From Oscillospiraceae bacterium (GTDB taxonomy: Bacteria; Bacillota; Clostridia; Oscillospirales; Ruminococcaceae), in NCBI GenBank assembly GCA_009783205.1, contig WRHO01000001.1, forward strand, positions 62,001 to 126,000: DNA of 64,000 nt, read 5' to 3'. Positions 36,930 through 44,023 of this stretch are shown in pieces; positions within the stretch are counted from its first letter, which is position 1, and each line of letters begins with the position of its first letter. The notes below the pieces were generated by a model. It was not told the DNA's origin. It was given only the letters and a program-made list of their open reading frames with translations, and made no database searches. The position numbers and the translations under genes are program-made.

Positions 36930-38169
36930 TGTTGTTCTCTTGTTCCTTATCTAAGATTGCTCTCGATTTTATAGGCAACCCGAATATATTTATAAACCCT
37001 TCCGCATCCTTGACGTTATATTCGCCGACCTCTCCGAACGACGCGGTATCCTCATCGTACAGCGAATAGGGTGAGCGAAGCCCCGCTTTTATAATATTCC
37101 CCTTGTACAGCTTTAGCCTTACCTCGCCGGTGACCCGCTCCTGCGTCTTGTTTACGAACGCGTCCAACGCTTCTCTCAAGGGGGTATACCACTGTCCGTT
37201 ATACACGACGTCTGCATATTTCACAGACAACATGGCTTTATAATGCGCCGTTTCTCTATCGAGACAAATCGCCTCTAAAGCCTCGTGTGCAAAATATAAA
37301 ATTGTTCCGCCGGGTGTTTCATATACCCCCCTCGATTTAATGCCCACTAATCTATTTTCGACAATGTCGAGAAGACCTATACCGTTTTCTCCGCCGATTT
37401 GATTAAGCTTTTTTATTAATTCGACGCCGTTTAAGCCCGCGCCGTTGAGCGATATAGGTACCCCTTTATCAAATCCGATTGTTATATAAGCGGGTACGGC
37501 GGGTGCGTTTTCGGGGGAAACCCCTAACTCAAGAAAGCCGTCCTTATTGTAAATCGGTTCGTTTTGAAGGTCTTCCAAATCCAACCCCTCGTGCGAAAGG
37601 TGCCAAAGATTCATGTCCTTTGAATAGTTGTTCTCTCGCGTAACATTCAACGGCAGATTACGCGCCTCGGCGTATTCAATCGCCTCTTCCCTGCTTCTAA
37701 TATTCCATATTCGCCACGGCGCGATTATATCGAGTTCGGGGGCTAACGCCTTTATTGCCAATTCGAATCGCACCTGGTCGTTGCCCTTCCCCGTACAACC
37801 GTGACATACCGAGTCCGCGTTCTCGCGCAATGCGATTTCTACGAGCCGCTTTGCTATTACGGGGCGGGAAATAGCCGTCCCCAACAAATAATTCTCATAC
37901 CTCGCCGACATCTTCAGCATAGGGAATATAAAATCGGTGACAAACTCTTCTTGTATATCCTCCATATAAAACTTATCCGCGCCGCTCCTGTACGCACGTT
38001 CCTCGAGTCCGCCGTTTCCGCTTTTGACGAGTTCAACAAGCTCGAGCTCGGAATCCTGTCCGACGTTTGCCGCCATACAGATTACCTCGCACCCCGCATA
38101 GTTCTCTTTGAGCCACGGAATTATTATTGTTGTATCGAGTCCGCCCGAATATGCTAAAACAATCTTCAT
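36922..38169 (-). CDS. argG: Argininosuccinate synthase
   Basis: ATP-dependent ligation of citrulline and aspartate. The ATG at 38169 (AAGGAG Shine-Dalgarno) gives 415 residues beginning [19 protein letters not shown], the N-type ATP pyrophosphatase loop; the upstream extension to 38232 covers the -10 promoter region and is rejected. Also present are [13 protein letters not shown] and [20 protein letters not shown] split motifs. First gene of the operon argG-GNAT-argH-argC-argJ-argB-argD-argF. Confidence 0.96.
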   Translation of the reverse strand: MKIVLAYSGGLDTTIIIPWLKENYAGCEVICMAANVGQDSELELVELVKSGNGGLEERAYRSGADKFYMEDIQEEFVTDFIFPMLKMSARYENYLLGTAISRPVIAKRLVEIALRENADSVCHGCTGKGNDQVRFELAIKALAPELDIIAPWRIWNIRSREEAIEYAEARNLPLNVTRENNYSKDMNLWHLSHEGLDLEDLQNEPIYNKDGFLELGVSPENAPAVPAYITIGFDKGVPISLNGAGLNGVELIKKLNQIGGENGIGLLDIVENRLVGIKSRGVYETPGGTILYFAHEALEAICLDRETAHYKAMLSVKYADVVYNGQWYTPLREALDAFVNKTQERVTGEVRLKLYKGNIIKAGLRSPYSLYDEDTASFGEVGEYNVKDAEGFINIFGLPIKSRAILDKEQENNND

Positions 38170-38235
38170 CGGTATACTCCTTAACGGATAGATTTTACAT
38201 TGAACGAATAAATAAGCAAAATAAGAATACATAAC

Positions 38236-38263
38236 ATTATACCTCTTTTCCTGTATTTGTCAA
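38236..38263 (-). promoter_or_regulatory. Arginine operon promoter
   Basis: TTGACA (38258-38263), 16 bp, TATAAT (38236-38241) on the minus strand, about 65 bases before argG. Confidence 0.75.
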
Positions 38264-38330
38264 GCTTTTTTATTCATATAATCGCATATTATTCAACATA
38301 AATTGCATATTTAACGAATATTAGCATATA
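38261..38330. promoter_or_regulatory. Candidate ArgR/AhrC operator region
   Basis: On the minus strand ATGAATAAAAAAGCTTG (38261-38277) resembles the Bacillus ARG box (CATGAATAAAAATTCAAG) and overlaps the -35. Farther upstream GCATAT occurs three times (38284, 38305, 38324) about two helical turns apart, mixed with GAATAT/ATATTC half sites. No argR gene is in the window. Confidence 0.45.
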
Positions 38331-38352
38331 TATTCGGTCGGTTTTATTTTGC

Positions 38353-38381
38353 TTGACAATTGTTCACGCTCGTGATATAAT
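38353..38381 (+). promoter_or_regulatory. Promoter of the XRE-tadA-HipA-like-flippase run
   Basis: Perfect consensus TTGACA (38353-38358), 17 bp, TATAAT (38376-38381), divergent from the argG promoter. Confidence 0.8.
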
Positions 38382-38412
38382 AAGAAAGTTATTAGAGTCT
38401 GTTACAGGGAAA

Positions 38413-38443
38413 AGAGCTTTTACGGCTCGGAAAGGCATGGTCA
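38413..38443 (+). promoter_or_regulatory. Hairpin + Shine-Dalgarno leader element, copy D (XRE)
   Basis: AGAGCTTTTACGGCTC (stem GAGC/GCTC), GGAAAGG, CATGGTCAA; the XRE start follows at 38449. The transcript from 38353 would carry this hairpin in its 5' leader. Confidence 0.7.
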
Positions 38444-38448
38444 AAAAC

Positions 38449-38841
38449 ATGAATTTACCTCAAAAATTAGAAATTCTAATACGGAGGAAGGGTATTACAA
38501 AAACCGATTTTGCGTCGCTTTCGGGGATTACATACCGCGCCCTCGCCAACTATATATCGGGGGGGAGAAGACCGCGTTCGGGTATATTGGCAAAGATGGC
38601 GGTGAATCTCGACACAACGGTTGAATTTCTGCTCAACGACTCACAAAATTTGATTCTTTCGAGCGAGGAGCGATTCATTTTTAATGCGACGTCGCCCGAA
38701 CCCGCCGTCAACGCGGGTCTCTCGCTTCTTGAAAATACGCGTAAGATTATCGGAGGTAAGGACTTGACCAAAGAAGATAAACAATCGCTCTTTTCGATTA
38801 TGTCCGAGATTTATTTTGATTCGAAGAATACAATTGAGTAG
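38449..38841 (+). CDS. XRE-family transcriptional regulator
   Basis: A 130-residue DNA-binding protein from the ATG at 38449; the frame is open back to the TTG of the -35 box, which cannot be a start. The helix-turn-helix is at the N-terminus: LEILIRRKGITKTDFASLSG, then ALANYISGGRRPRSGILAKM. The C-terminal about 60 residues are helical with no known domain. It is transcribed from a strong promoter with tadA 8 bp downstream, then a HipA-like kinase. A HipB-type antitoxin role is conceivable but unproven, since tadA lies between. Confidence 0.85.
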   Translation: MNLPQKLEILIRRKGITKTDFASLSGITYRALANYISGGRRPRSGILAKMAVNLDTTVEFLLNDSQNLILSSEERFIFNATSPEPAVNAGLSLLENTRKIIGGKDLTKEDKQSLFSIMSEIYFDSKNTIE

Positions 38842-38849
38842 GTTGCCTA

Positions 38850-39317
38850 ATGCTACTTGACCATGAATTAATGTACAAAGCCATTGAGTTAGCCGAAAAA
38901 GCGTTCGCAATCGGCGAAGCACCAATCGGCGCGGTTATTGTTGACGAAAACGGCGAAATAATCGGGAGCGGGTTTAACAAACGCGAAAAGCTTCAATCGC
39001 CGATTGCTCACGCCGAAATTATCGCAATTGAAAAAGCCGCCCGTTTCTTAAAAACTTGGCGACTCGATAATTGTACAATATATGTAACGCTTGAACCGTG
39101 TCTTATGTGTGCCGGCGCAATGATGCAGGCGCGCTTAAAGCGCATTGTCTACGGTGCCTACGCCGACAAAACCGGCGCGCTTTCCTCCGTAACAAATGTG
39201 TACGAGAACGGGTTCGGTTATACCCCTATGGTGAGGAGCGGCGTTCTCGAAAACGAGTGTGCAGAGATAATGTCGCGTTTTGGCGAGGGATTAAGACGAT
39301 TTACAACGGAGGATTAA
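38850..39317 (+). CDS. tadA: tRNA-specific adenosine deaminase
   Basis: Zinc deaminase that converts A34 to inosine in tRNA(Arg). The 155 residues have the HAEIIAIEKA motif (His and catalytic Glu, about 55) and the zinc Cys pair in TLEPCLMCAGAM (about 83-89). Full length. It is embedded between the XRE regulator and the HipA-like gene, sharing GGAGGATTAA with the next start. Confidence 0.95.
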   Translation: MLLDHELMYKAIELAEKAFAIGEAPIGAVIVDENGEIIGSGFNKREKLQSPIAHAEIIAIEKAARFLKTWRLDNCTIYVTLEPCLMCAGAMMQARLKRIVYGAYADKTGALSSVTNVYENGFGYTPMVRSGVLENECAEIMSRFGEGLRRFTTED

Positions 39318-39318
39318 T

Positions 39319-40359
39319 GTGGCTACGTTAATGTGTAAAAATGTCCCGATATACTCTACGACAACCAATACCGTTTTAAAACCGAGTCTGTGTCCGATTC
39401 GGTTTACATCTGTGAAAGAGTATAACGAGTGGTTAAAAAGCCGATTATACCTAAAATCAAATCGAATTGCCGAAGCGTCGGTATCGACCGCCGATAATAT
39501 AGATTTAAAAATCAGCAAGCGTAGATTATCTCTATCGGATTGTTACTGGGTCAAGCGTACAAACGACAAATATGCCGAGTTTGAAGAAATTACCCCTTAT
39601 TTGCATCCCTTTATTGATTATTCATTGAATGTGGGCAAAAGCGGGTCGTCCGTCCCCGACGCAACCATAGGCGGGTCGTTTCCTAAGACGTGGGTAAATT
39701 TAGAAGGGGGAGCGGCAATTAATAAAATTATCCCCGACACAATGGTATATAACGAAATGGCGGCTCTTTCCCTTGCTGCGAGGTTGGGCGTAGCCGCCTG
39801 TAAAGCGCGCGCCTCGGTCATAGACGACGCAGGGACGACGCGATTTGTCTCCACCGATGATTTTAAGCTTTCATATAAGGTTACCGGCAACTCTATATAC
39901 ATTGATAATATATCCGATTTAACGTGGATGCTTCTTCCGCTCAACTGGACAACGCCGTCGGATTTAAAAATTAACAGAGGACACGATATAGCCGAAATGA
40001 TTAATTCATATGACGGGATTTTAATGAGCTCAACGGCGGAGCGGGTTATTATAAAAACGCTTTTATTTGACGCAATTGTATCAAATGATGACCGTCGAAC
40101 AAATATGTCAAACTGGGGCTATTATAAACATTCGGCAACGGGCGCGACGCGTCCGGCTCCGCTCTATGATTTCAACTTAGCCCACGTCAATCAAAACACA
40201 ATGTACGTAAACTCTGTTATTGACTCGTTTAACTCAAAAGATGTTTACAAAAAAACGGCAAAGGAATATCTCGACAAATGGGAGAGCGGAATTAAAGCTT
40301 TCGGCGCGGAAAAATGGTTCGAGAATTACAAACGCCTGACAGAAGGAATCAAATATTAA
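39319..40359 (+). CDS. HipA-like serine/threonine kinase
   Basis: A 346-residue protein with kinase-type blocks in HipA order: a Gly-rich loop GGSFPKTWVNLEGG (about 114-127), a helix with conserved Glu (NEMAALSLAARLGV), a catalytic loop SNDDRRTNMSNWG (about 250-262) and a metal-binding APLYDFNLAH. HipA proteins phosphorylate translation factors; the substrate here is unknown. The usual N-terminal HipA domain is reduced. The start is GTG at 39319 (SD GGAGG seven bases before). It immediately follows tadA; no hipB gene abuts, but an XRE gene heads the operon. Confidence 0.7.
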   Translation: MATLMCKNVPIYSTTTNTVLKPSLCPIRFTSVKEYNEWLKSRLYLKSNRIAEASVSTADNIDLKISKRRLSLSDCYWVKRTNDKYAEFEEITPYLHPFIDYSLNVGKSGSSVPDATIGGSFPKTWVNLEGGAAINKIIPDTMVYNEMAALSLAARLGVAACKARASVIDDAGTTRFVSTDDFKLSYKVTGNSIYIDNISDLTWMLLPLNWTTPSDLKINRGHDIAEMINSYDGILMSSTAERVIIKTLLFDAIVSNDDRRTNMSNWGYYKHSATGATRPAPLYDFNLAHVNQNTMYVNSVIDSFNSKDVYKKTAKEYLDKWESGIKAFGAEKWFENYKRLTEGIKY

Positions 40360-40382
40360 AAGCTCAGAAAGGCACGGTTATT
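40358..40382 (+). promoter_or_regulatory. Hairpin leader element, half copy E (flippase)
   Basis: AAAAGCTCAGAAAGGCACGG then TTAT, five bases before the flippase ATG. The left stem arm is missing and the element starts within the stop codon of the HipA-like gene. Confidence 0.55.
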
Positions 40383-40387
40383 AAAAA

Positions 40388-41812
40388 ATGGATAAATATA
40401 AACGCCTTGCTTCTAATACAATAATTCTCGCCTTGGGTCAATTCAGCTCGCGGTTTCTTGTCATTATAATGATGAGGTTTTATACCGAAATGTTGAGTAC
40501 CGACGGTTACGGAACCGTTGGGCTTATTATTGATACCTGCGTTATTTTAATGGGGGTTGTCACCCTTTCAATTAACGATTCGTTAATACGGTTCGGTCTC
40601 GACAAAAAATATGATAAGAGGGCGGTTTTTTCAATTGGGCTTATAACGGTATTGACCGGGTTGCTTATATTTGGGCTTTTTACCCCGTTAATAAGCACAA
40701 TAGACACATTTAAAGGATATACCGTCTGGATTTATTTCTATATCGTTTCGGGGAGCATAAAAAGCTGTTGCTCTTTATTTGCGCGTTCTGCGGGTTATGT
40801 ACGGTTATTCGCCGTCGACGGGCTTTTTACCACGGTTACAAACATCGCCTTTAATATGCTTTTCATGCTCGGCTTAGGTATGGGGGTGAAGGGGTACCTT
40901 TTATCGGTCATTTTATCGGACGCGGCGTCAATCGTCTTTGTTTTTTATATGGCTCGGTTAAAAGATTATATACAGCTATTCGGCTTAAGCAGAAATTTGC
41001 GTTCTTCTATGTATCGCTACAGCCTTCCGCTGATACCTACTAACATAATGTGGTGGTTAATCGGCGTTTCGGCGGGTTTTTTCATTTCGCATTATATGGG
41101 AATAGACAGTACGGGACTTTACAAAGCCGCCTATCGTTTCCCCAATATAATAATCATCATATCTTTGATTTTTTCACAGGCTTGGAATATGTCGGCGATT
41201 ACCGAGAACAACTCCCGCACAATTGCGCGATTTTACACCAACGTGTTTAATATATTCCAGTCGGTTGTATATATAATGGCGGCGGGGCTGATGCTGACTA
41301 TTCGCCCGGCACTTTCGATTTTCTCATCGGAAGAATTTCACGAGGCGTACAGGTTTTCGTCAATATTAATCATGGCGGTTGTATTCACCTGTTTTTCGAC
41401 CTTTGCGGGCAGCGTTTACGTCGCGTCGAAAAAATCAATGCGCTCTATGGTAACCGCAATCATAGGTGCGGCGGTAAACATTCTGTTGAACTTTATACTT
41501 ATTCCGACGCTTGGCGAAAACGGGCTTTACGGCGCGGGTCTCGCTACCCTCGCGAGTTATCTCATCATATTCGTTGTGCGCGCCGTCGACACAAGAAAAA
41601 TCGTTTTAATAGACATAAAACTACCCAAAATGCTTCTCAATATAATCATACTGACCGCAATGGGCGTTATTGTGGCGACGGTACAAAACGAACCCGTTTA
41701 TTATATAAGTCTGTCGCTTTTGTTCTTAATTGCCGTTATTATCAATTTCCGCGCGGGTATTAACGCGATTCATATGATAAGAAAAAAAGAGAATAAAAGC
41801 GTTAGTCCTTAG
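40388..41812 (+). CDS. Polysaccharide flippase (Wzx/MurJ-type, MOP superfamily)
   Basis: A 474-residue integral membrane protein with about 12-14 hydrophobic segments across its length. The start TIILALGQFSSRFLVIIMM and the central YSLPLIPTNIMWWLIG are typical of O-antigen or capsule repeat-unit flippases (polysaccharide biosynthesis C family). No glycosyltransferase genes are nearby, so the lipid-linked substrate is unknown. The 3' end overlaps the convergent XRE gene by 11 bases. Its ribosome-binding site is in the half leader at 40358. Confidence 0.87.
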   Translation: MDKYKRLASNTIILALGQFSSRFLVIIMMRFYTEMLSTDGYGTVGLIIDTCVILMGVVTLSINDSLIRFGLDKKYDKRAVFSIGLITVLTGLLIFGLFTPLISTIDTFKGYTVWIYFYIVSGSIKSCCSLFARSAGYVRLFAVDGLFTTVTNIAFNMLFMLGLGMGVKGYLLSVILSDAASIVFVFYMARLKDYIQLFGLSRNLRSSMYRYSLPLIPTNIMWWLIGVSAGFFISHYMGIDSTGLYKAAYRFPNIIIIISLIFSQAWNMSAITENNSRTIARFYTNVFNIFQSVVYIMAAGLMLTIRPALSIFSSEEFHEAYRFSSILIMAVVFTCFSTFAGSVYVASKKSMRSMVTAIIGAAVNILLNFILIPTLGENGLYGAGLATLASYLIIFVVRAVDTRKIVLIDIKLPKMLLNIIILTAMGVIVATVQNEPVYYISLSLLFLIAVIINFRAGINAIHMIRKKENKSVSP

Positions 41813-42491
41813 CGATGAACATTCGTTCGGAGTTTTTGACTAAGCTCATTAACGCAACCGCCTGTTTATTATACTCGTCTTCGAGAGTCGCCGTTGTTAT
41901 AAGCGGGAGAGGGGCGGCGTTTGTTTTGTTTTTTATACCGTCGTTTGCGGCGATAACCGCCCGCCCTTCACAAAGGCTTCTGCCCGCCGCCGCCGCACGA
42001 AACCCCATATCTTCTTTTAAGCCGAAGATATTGTTGTCGTTTTTAGGGTTTGCGCGATGCACAAGGCGGAAACAACTATATACAGTCAATGTAAAAAATT
42101 CGGATACTTCCTTTGTAAGCTTGGGGTTATTGAATTTACCGAGCAACGAATATATAACATCAATCCCGCCGATAATCATTTTTTTCGCTAAGGTAAGCGA
42201 AATGCTCTTTGTCCGCCCCGCTTTATCGAGTCCGAGCTCGTTTGAATCGAGTATATCGCTCTCGGAAATAAAGCTTCCGTCCGAACTCGCCGACCTCCCC
42301 AAAAGGAAATCGGTGGATACGCCGTAATAATCGGCAACCCTCACTAAAAAGCTTAAACCGCACTCTCTCTTGCCTTTTTCATAATGGGAAAGCAAGGCTT
42401 GAGCAACACCTAAGTCGCCCGCCGCTTGTTTTTGGCTTAACCTGCGCTCTTTTCGCAATAAAGCTAAAATGCGCGGAAAATCGTTATTCAT
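41802..42491 (-). CDS. XRE-family transcriptional regulator
   Basis: A 229-residue regulator from the ATG at 42491 (SD AGGAG); the frame upstream to 42530 reaches the -10 box and is rejected. N-terminal HTH: LALLRKERRLSQKQAAGDLG, then ALLSHYEKGKRECGLSFLVR and YYGVSTDFLLGRS. The C-terminal about 140 residues are helical and unrecognised, perhaps a dimerisation or sensing part. It is convergent with the flippase. An ATGTAAAT/ATTTACAT inverted repeat at its promoter suggests autoregulation. Confidence 0.85.
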   Translation of the reverse strand: MNNDFPRILALLRKERRLSQKQAAGDLGVAQALLSHYEKGKRECGLSFLVRVADYYGVSTDFLLGRSASSDGSFISESDILDSNELGLDKAGRTKSISLTLAKKMIIGGIDVIYSLLGKFNNPKLTKEVSEFFTLTVYSCFRLVHRANPKNDNNIFGLKEDMGFRAAAAGRSLCEGRAVIAANDGIKNKTNAAPLPLITTATLEDEYNKQAVALMSLVKNSERMFIAKD

Positions 42492-42528
42492 TAAACTTCT
42501 CCTACCAAATAAATATATACGCTTTACC

Positions 42529-42594
42529 ATTATACGACATAATTCGGAAAATGTAAATCGTCATTTTCGACAAATTTTTAAATACTATTTACAT
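42529..42594 (-). promoter_or_regulatory. Promoter and possible operator of the 41802-42491 XRE gene
   Basis: TTTACA (42552-42557), 17 bp, TATAAT (42529-42534) on the minus strand. ATGTAAAT (42551-42558) and ATTTACAT (42587-42594) form an 8-bp inverted repeat, one arm covering the -35. Confidence 0.55.
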
Positions 42595-42617
42595 CAATAT
42601 TACTAAAGCTAACAAAA

Positions 42618-42768
42618 GTTAAACAAGAGATAAGTCCAAAGGGCGGGCTTTGCCCGTCCGAAGGACGAATCTTGCCGAAGAGTTAAACAAGAGATAAGTC
42701 CAAAGGGCGGGCTTTGCCCGTCCGAAGGACGAATCTTGCCGAAGAGTTAAACAAGAGATAAGTCCAAA
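42618..42768 (+). repeat. 64-bp tandem repeat, 2.4 copies, hairpin-rich
   Basis: Units start at 42618, 42682 and 42746 (the last has 23 bases) and look identical. Each holds CGGGCTTTGCCCG and GTCCGAAGGAC, two small hairpins. No open frame is conserved. With the promoter region above it fills the gap 42492-42789. Confidence 0.85.
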
Positions 42769-42789
42769 TAGAAAGAGATTTACACAAAA

Positions 42790-43248
42790 ATGCAAAATTA
42801 TGAAATTTTTTTAATCCGACAATGCGCGCCCGATAATATCGAACAAATTAAACGAGCGGTTTACCCGAATGTGGGGCGGGTTTACACAGCCCCCGACAAA
42901 AATTGTATCTTAACCGCGGGAACAATATACGCGAAACACGATTTTCGCGAGGTTATTGAGCTTCGAGAGTACGATTTTGCCGAGCTTGAGTCGGGCGACG
43001 CCCCGGTTTTCACCGCAAGATGCGTTAAGGGCATAGAGGAAATCTTCAAAGACATGAGCCGCTTCGGTATTTACAAATCTGCGGTAATCGCGGGAATGGG
43101 TGCAATTGTTACGTTATTGGCGGGGTGTGGGCTTCCCGAAATGCCGCCGCATAAGTTGGAGCTTCAACCGGGAGAAGCTTGGTTAATAAGTATGTCTACG
43201 TTTTTATGGCAAAAAGGAAAAGTGTTTGAAATTGTGGGGAGGTTTTGA
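42790..43248 (+). CDS. Histidine-phosphatase-fold protein lacking catalytic residues
   Basis: A 152-residue protein whose layout follows the histidine phosphatase superfamily: FLIRQCAP (family: LIRHGEP), APDKNCILTAG (family: SPLxRCxxTA), ELREYDFAELE (family: LREIDFGxWE) and AVIAGMGAIVTLLAG (family: VAHGGxIxALLA). The nucleophilic His11 is Gln, the phosphate-pocket Arg is Asn and the second His is Gly, so phosphatase activity is not expected. Assignment is from motif order only. It precedes queH by 2 bp and is likely co-transcribed. Confidence 0.6.
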   Translation: MQNYEIFLIRQCAPDNIEQIKRAVYPNVGRVYTAPDKNCILTAGTIYAKHDFREVIELREYDFAELESGDAPVFTARCVKGIEEIFKDMSRFGIYKSAVIAGMGAIVTLLAGCGLPEMPPHKLELQPGEAWLISMSTFLWQKGKVFEIVGRF

Positions 43249-43250
43249 CC

Positions 43251-43748
43251 GTGAAAAAGCTTTTACTGCATAGCTGCTGCGCCCCCTGCTCAAGCGCGGT
43301 GATTGAACGCCTCATTCCCGATTACAACATAACCGTTTTCTTCTTTAACCCAAATATCGTCCCGTATGACGAATATCAAAAGCGATTATCCGAACAAAAG
43401 CGATTTTTAAAAGAAGCGCACGATAATTCCATACCGCTCATTGAGGGTGAATATAGCAAAAGCGGGTACATTCCCGCCCGTTGTGAGGAATGTTTCCTTA
43501 TTCGACTCGAGGAAACGGCGAGGCTCGCAAAAGAAATGCGGTTCGATTGTTTTACCACAACCCTTACCGTAAGCTCAAAGAAGAAAGCCGCCCTGATTAA
43601 CCCGATTGCGGCGGCATTGTCCGGACGATACAGGGTTGAGGCTATATTAGACGATTTCAAAAAGAAAAACGGCTATAACCGCTCAATTGAGCTTTCGAAA
43701 AAGTACAACCTCTACAGACAGAATTATTGCGGCTGTGACGGCAGTTGA
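43251..43748 (+). CDS. queH: Epoxyqueuosine reductase QueH
   Basis: Iron-sulfur enzyme for the last step of queuosine synthesis in tRNA (the non-QueG type, former DUF208). The 165 residues have all Cys pairs: HSCCAPCS (residues about 7-14), RCEECF, and the terminal QNYCGCDGS. The start is GTG at 43251, eight bases after GGGGAGG. The stop TGA is part of a heptamer repeat (GGC AGT TGA), giving the -GS end. It follows the phosphatase-fold gene; no queuosine transporter is nearby. Confidence 0.93.
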   Translation: MKKLLLHSCCAPCSSAVIERLIPDYNITVFFFNPNIVPYDEYQKRLSEQKRFLKEAHDNSIPLIEGEYSKSGYIPARCEECFLIRLEETARLAKEMRFDCFTTTLTVSSKKKAALINPIAAALSGRYRVEAILDDFKKKNGYNRSIELSKKYNLYRQNYCGCDGS

Positions 43749-43770
43749 CAGTTGACGGCAGTTGACAGTT
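43742..43770 (+). repeat. Heptamer repeat at the queH 3' end
   Basis: CAGTTGA units in sense with queH; the first supplies the stop codon. Confidence 0.7.
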
Positions 43771-43791
43771 ATTGGTGTGCAAATTTTTACC

Positions 43792-43820
43792 TTGACATTT
43801 GTTTTTTTTTATGATAAAAT
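43792..43820 (+). promoter_or_regulatory. Promoter of the SCIFF operon
   Basis: TTGACA (43792-43797), 17 bp containing a T-tract, TAAAAT (43815-43820), 48 bases before the scfA start. Confidence 0.7.
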
Positions 43821-43867
43821 GTCTTTGTCAGCATTTAAAGAAAGAAAAAAAGAAGGAATAAGTGAAC

Positions 43868-44023
43868 ATGAACAATCAAAATCAAAACACACATATTAAA
43901 ACGGTAACCGGCGCGACCCTAAAAGAAACGGCGGAAAAAGGCGGTTGCGGAAAATGCCGCGCATCGTGTCAGTCGGCTTGTAAAACCTCATGTACCGTCG
44001 CGAATCAACCCTGTGAACGCTAA
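43868..44023 (+). CDS. scfA: SCIFF ranthipeptide precursor (six Cys in forty-five residues)
   Basis: A 51-residue RiPP precursor. The leader HIKTVTGATLKETAEK is followed by the core GGCGKCRASCQSACKTSCTV, with Cys at 27, 30, 34, 38, 42 and 49, an almost exact match to the SCIFF family found across Clostridia. The maturase next door installs Cys-to-alpha- or gamma-carbon thioethers. The mature peptide is proposed to act in signalling or gene regulation. SD AAGAAGGA lies upstream, and the gene overlaps scfB by 11 bases. Confidence 0.95.
   Translation: MNNQNQNTHIKTVTGATLKETAEKGGCGKCRASCQSACKTSCTVANQPCER

Noticed and set aside
38353-38448. Longer N-terminus for the XRE regulator starting at TTG 38353
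   Set aside because: The TTG is the -35 hexamer of the gene's own promoter.
42618-42768. CRISPR array or att sites
   Set aside because: Contiguous identical 64-bp units without unique spacers and no integrase nearby.
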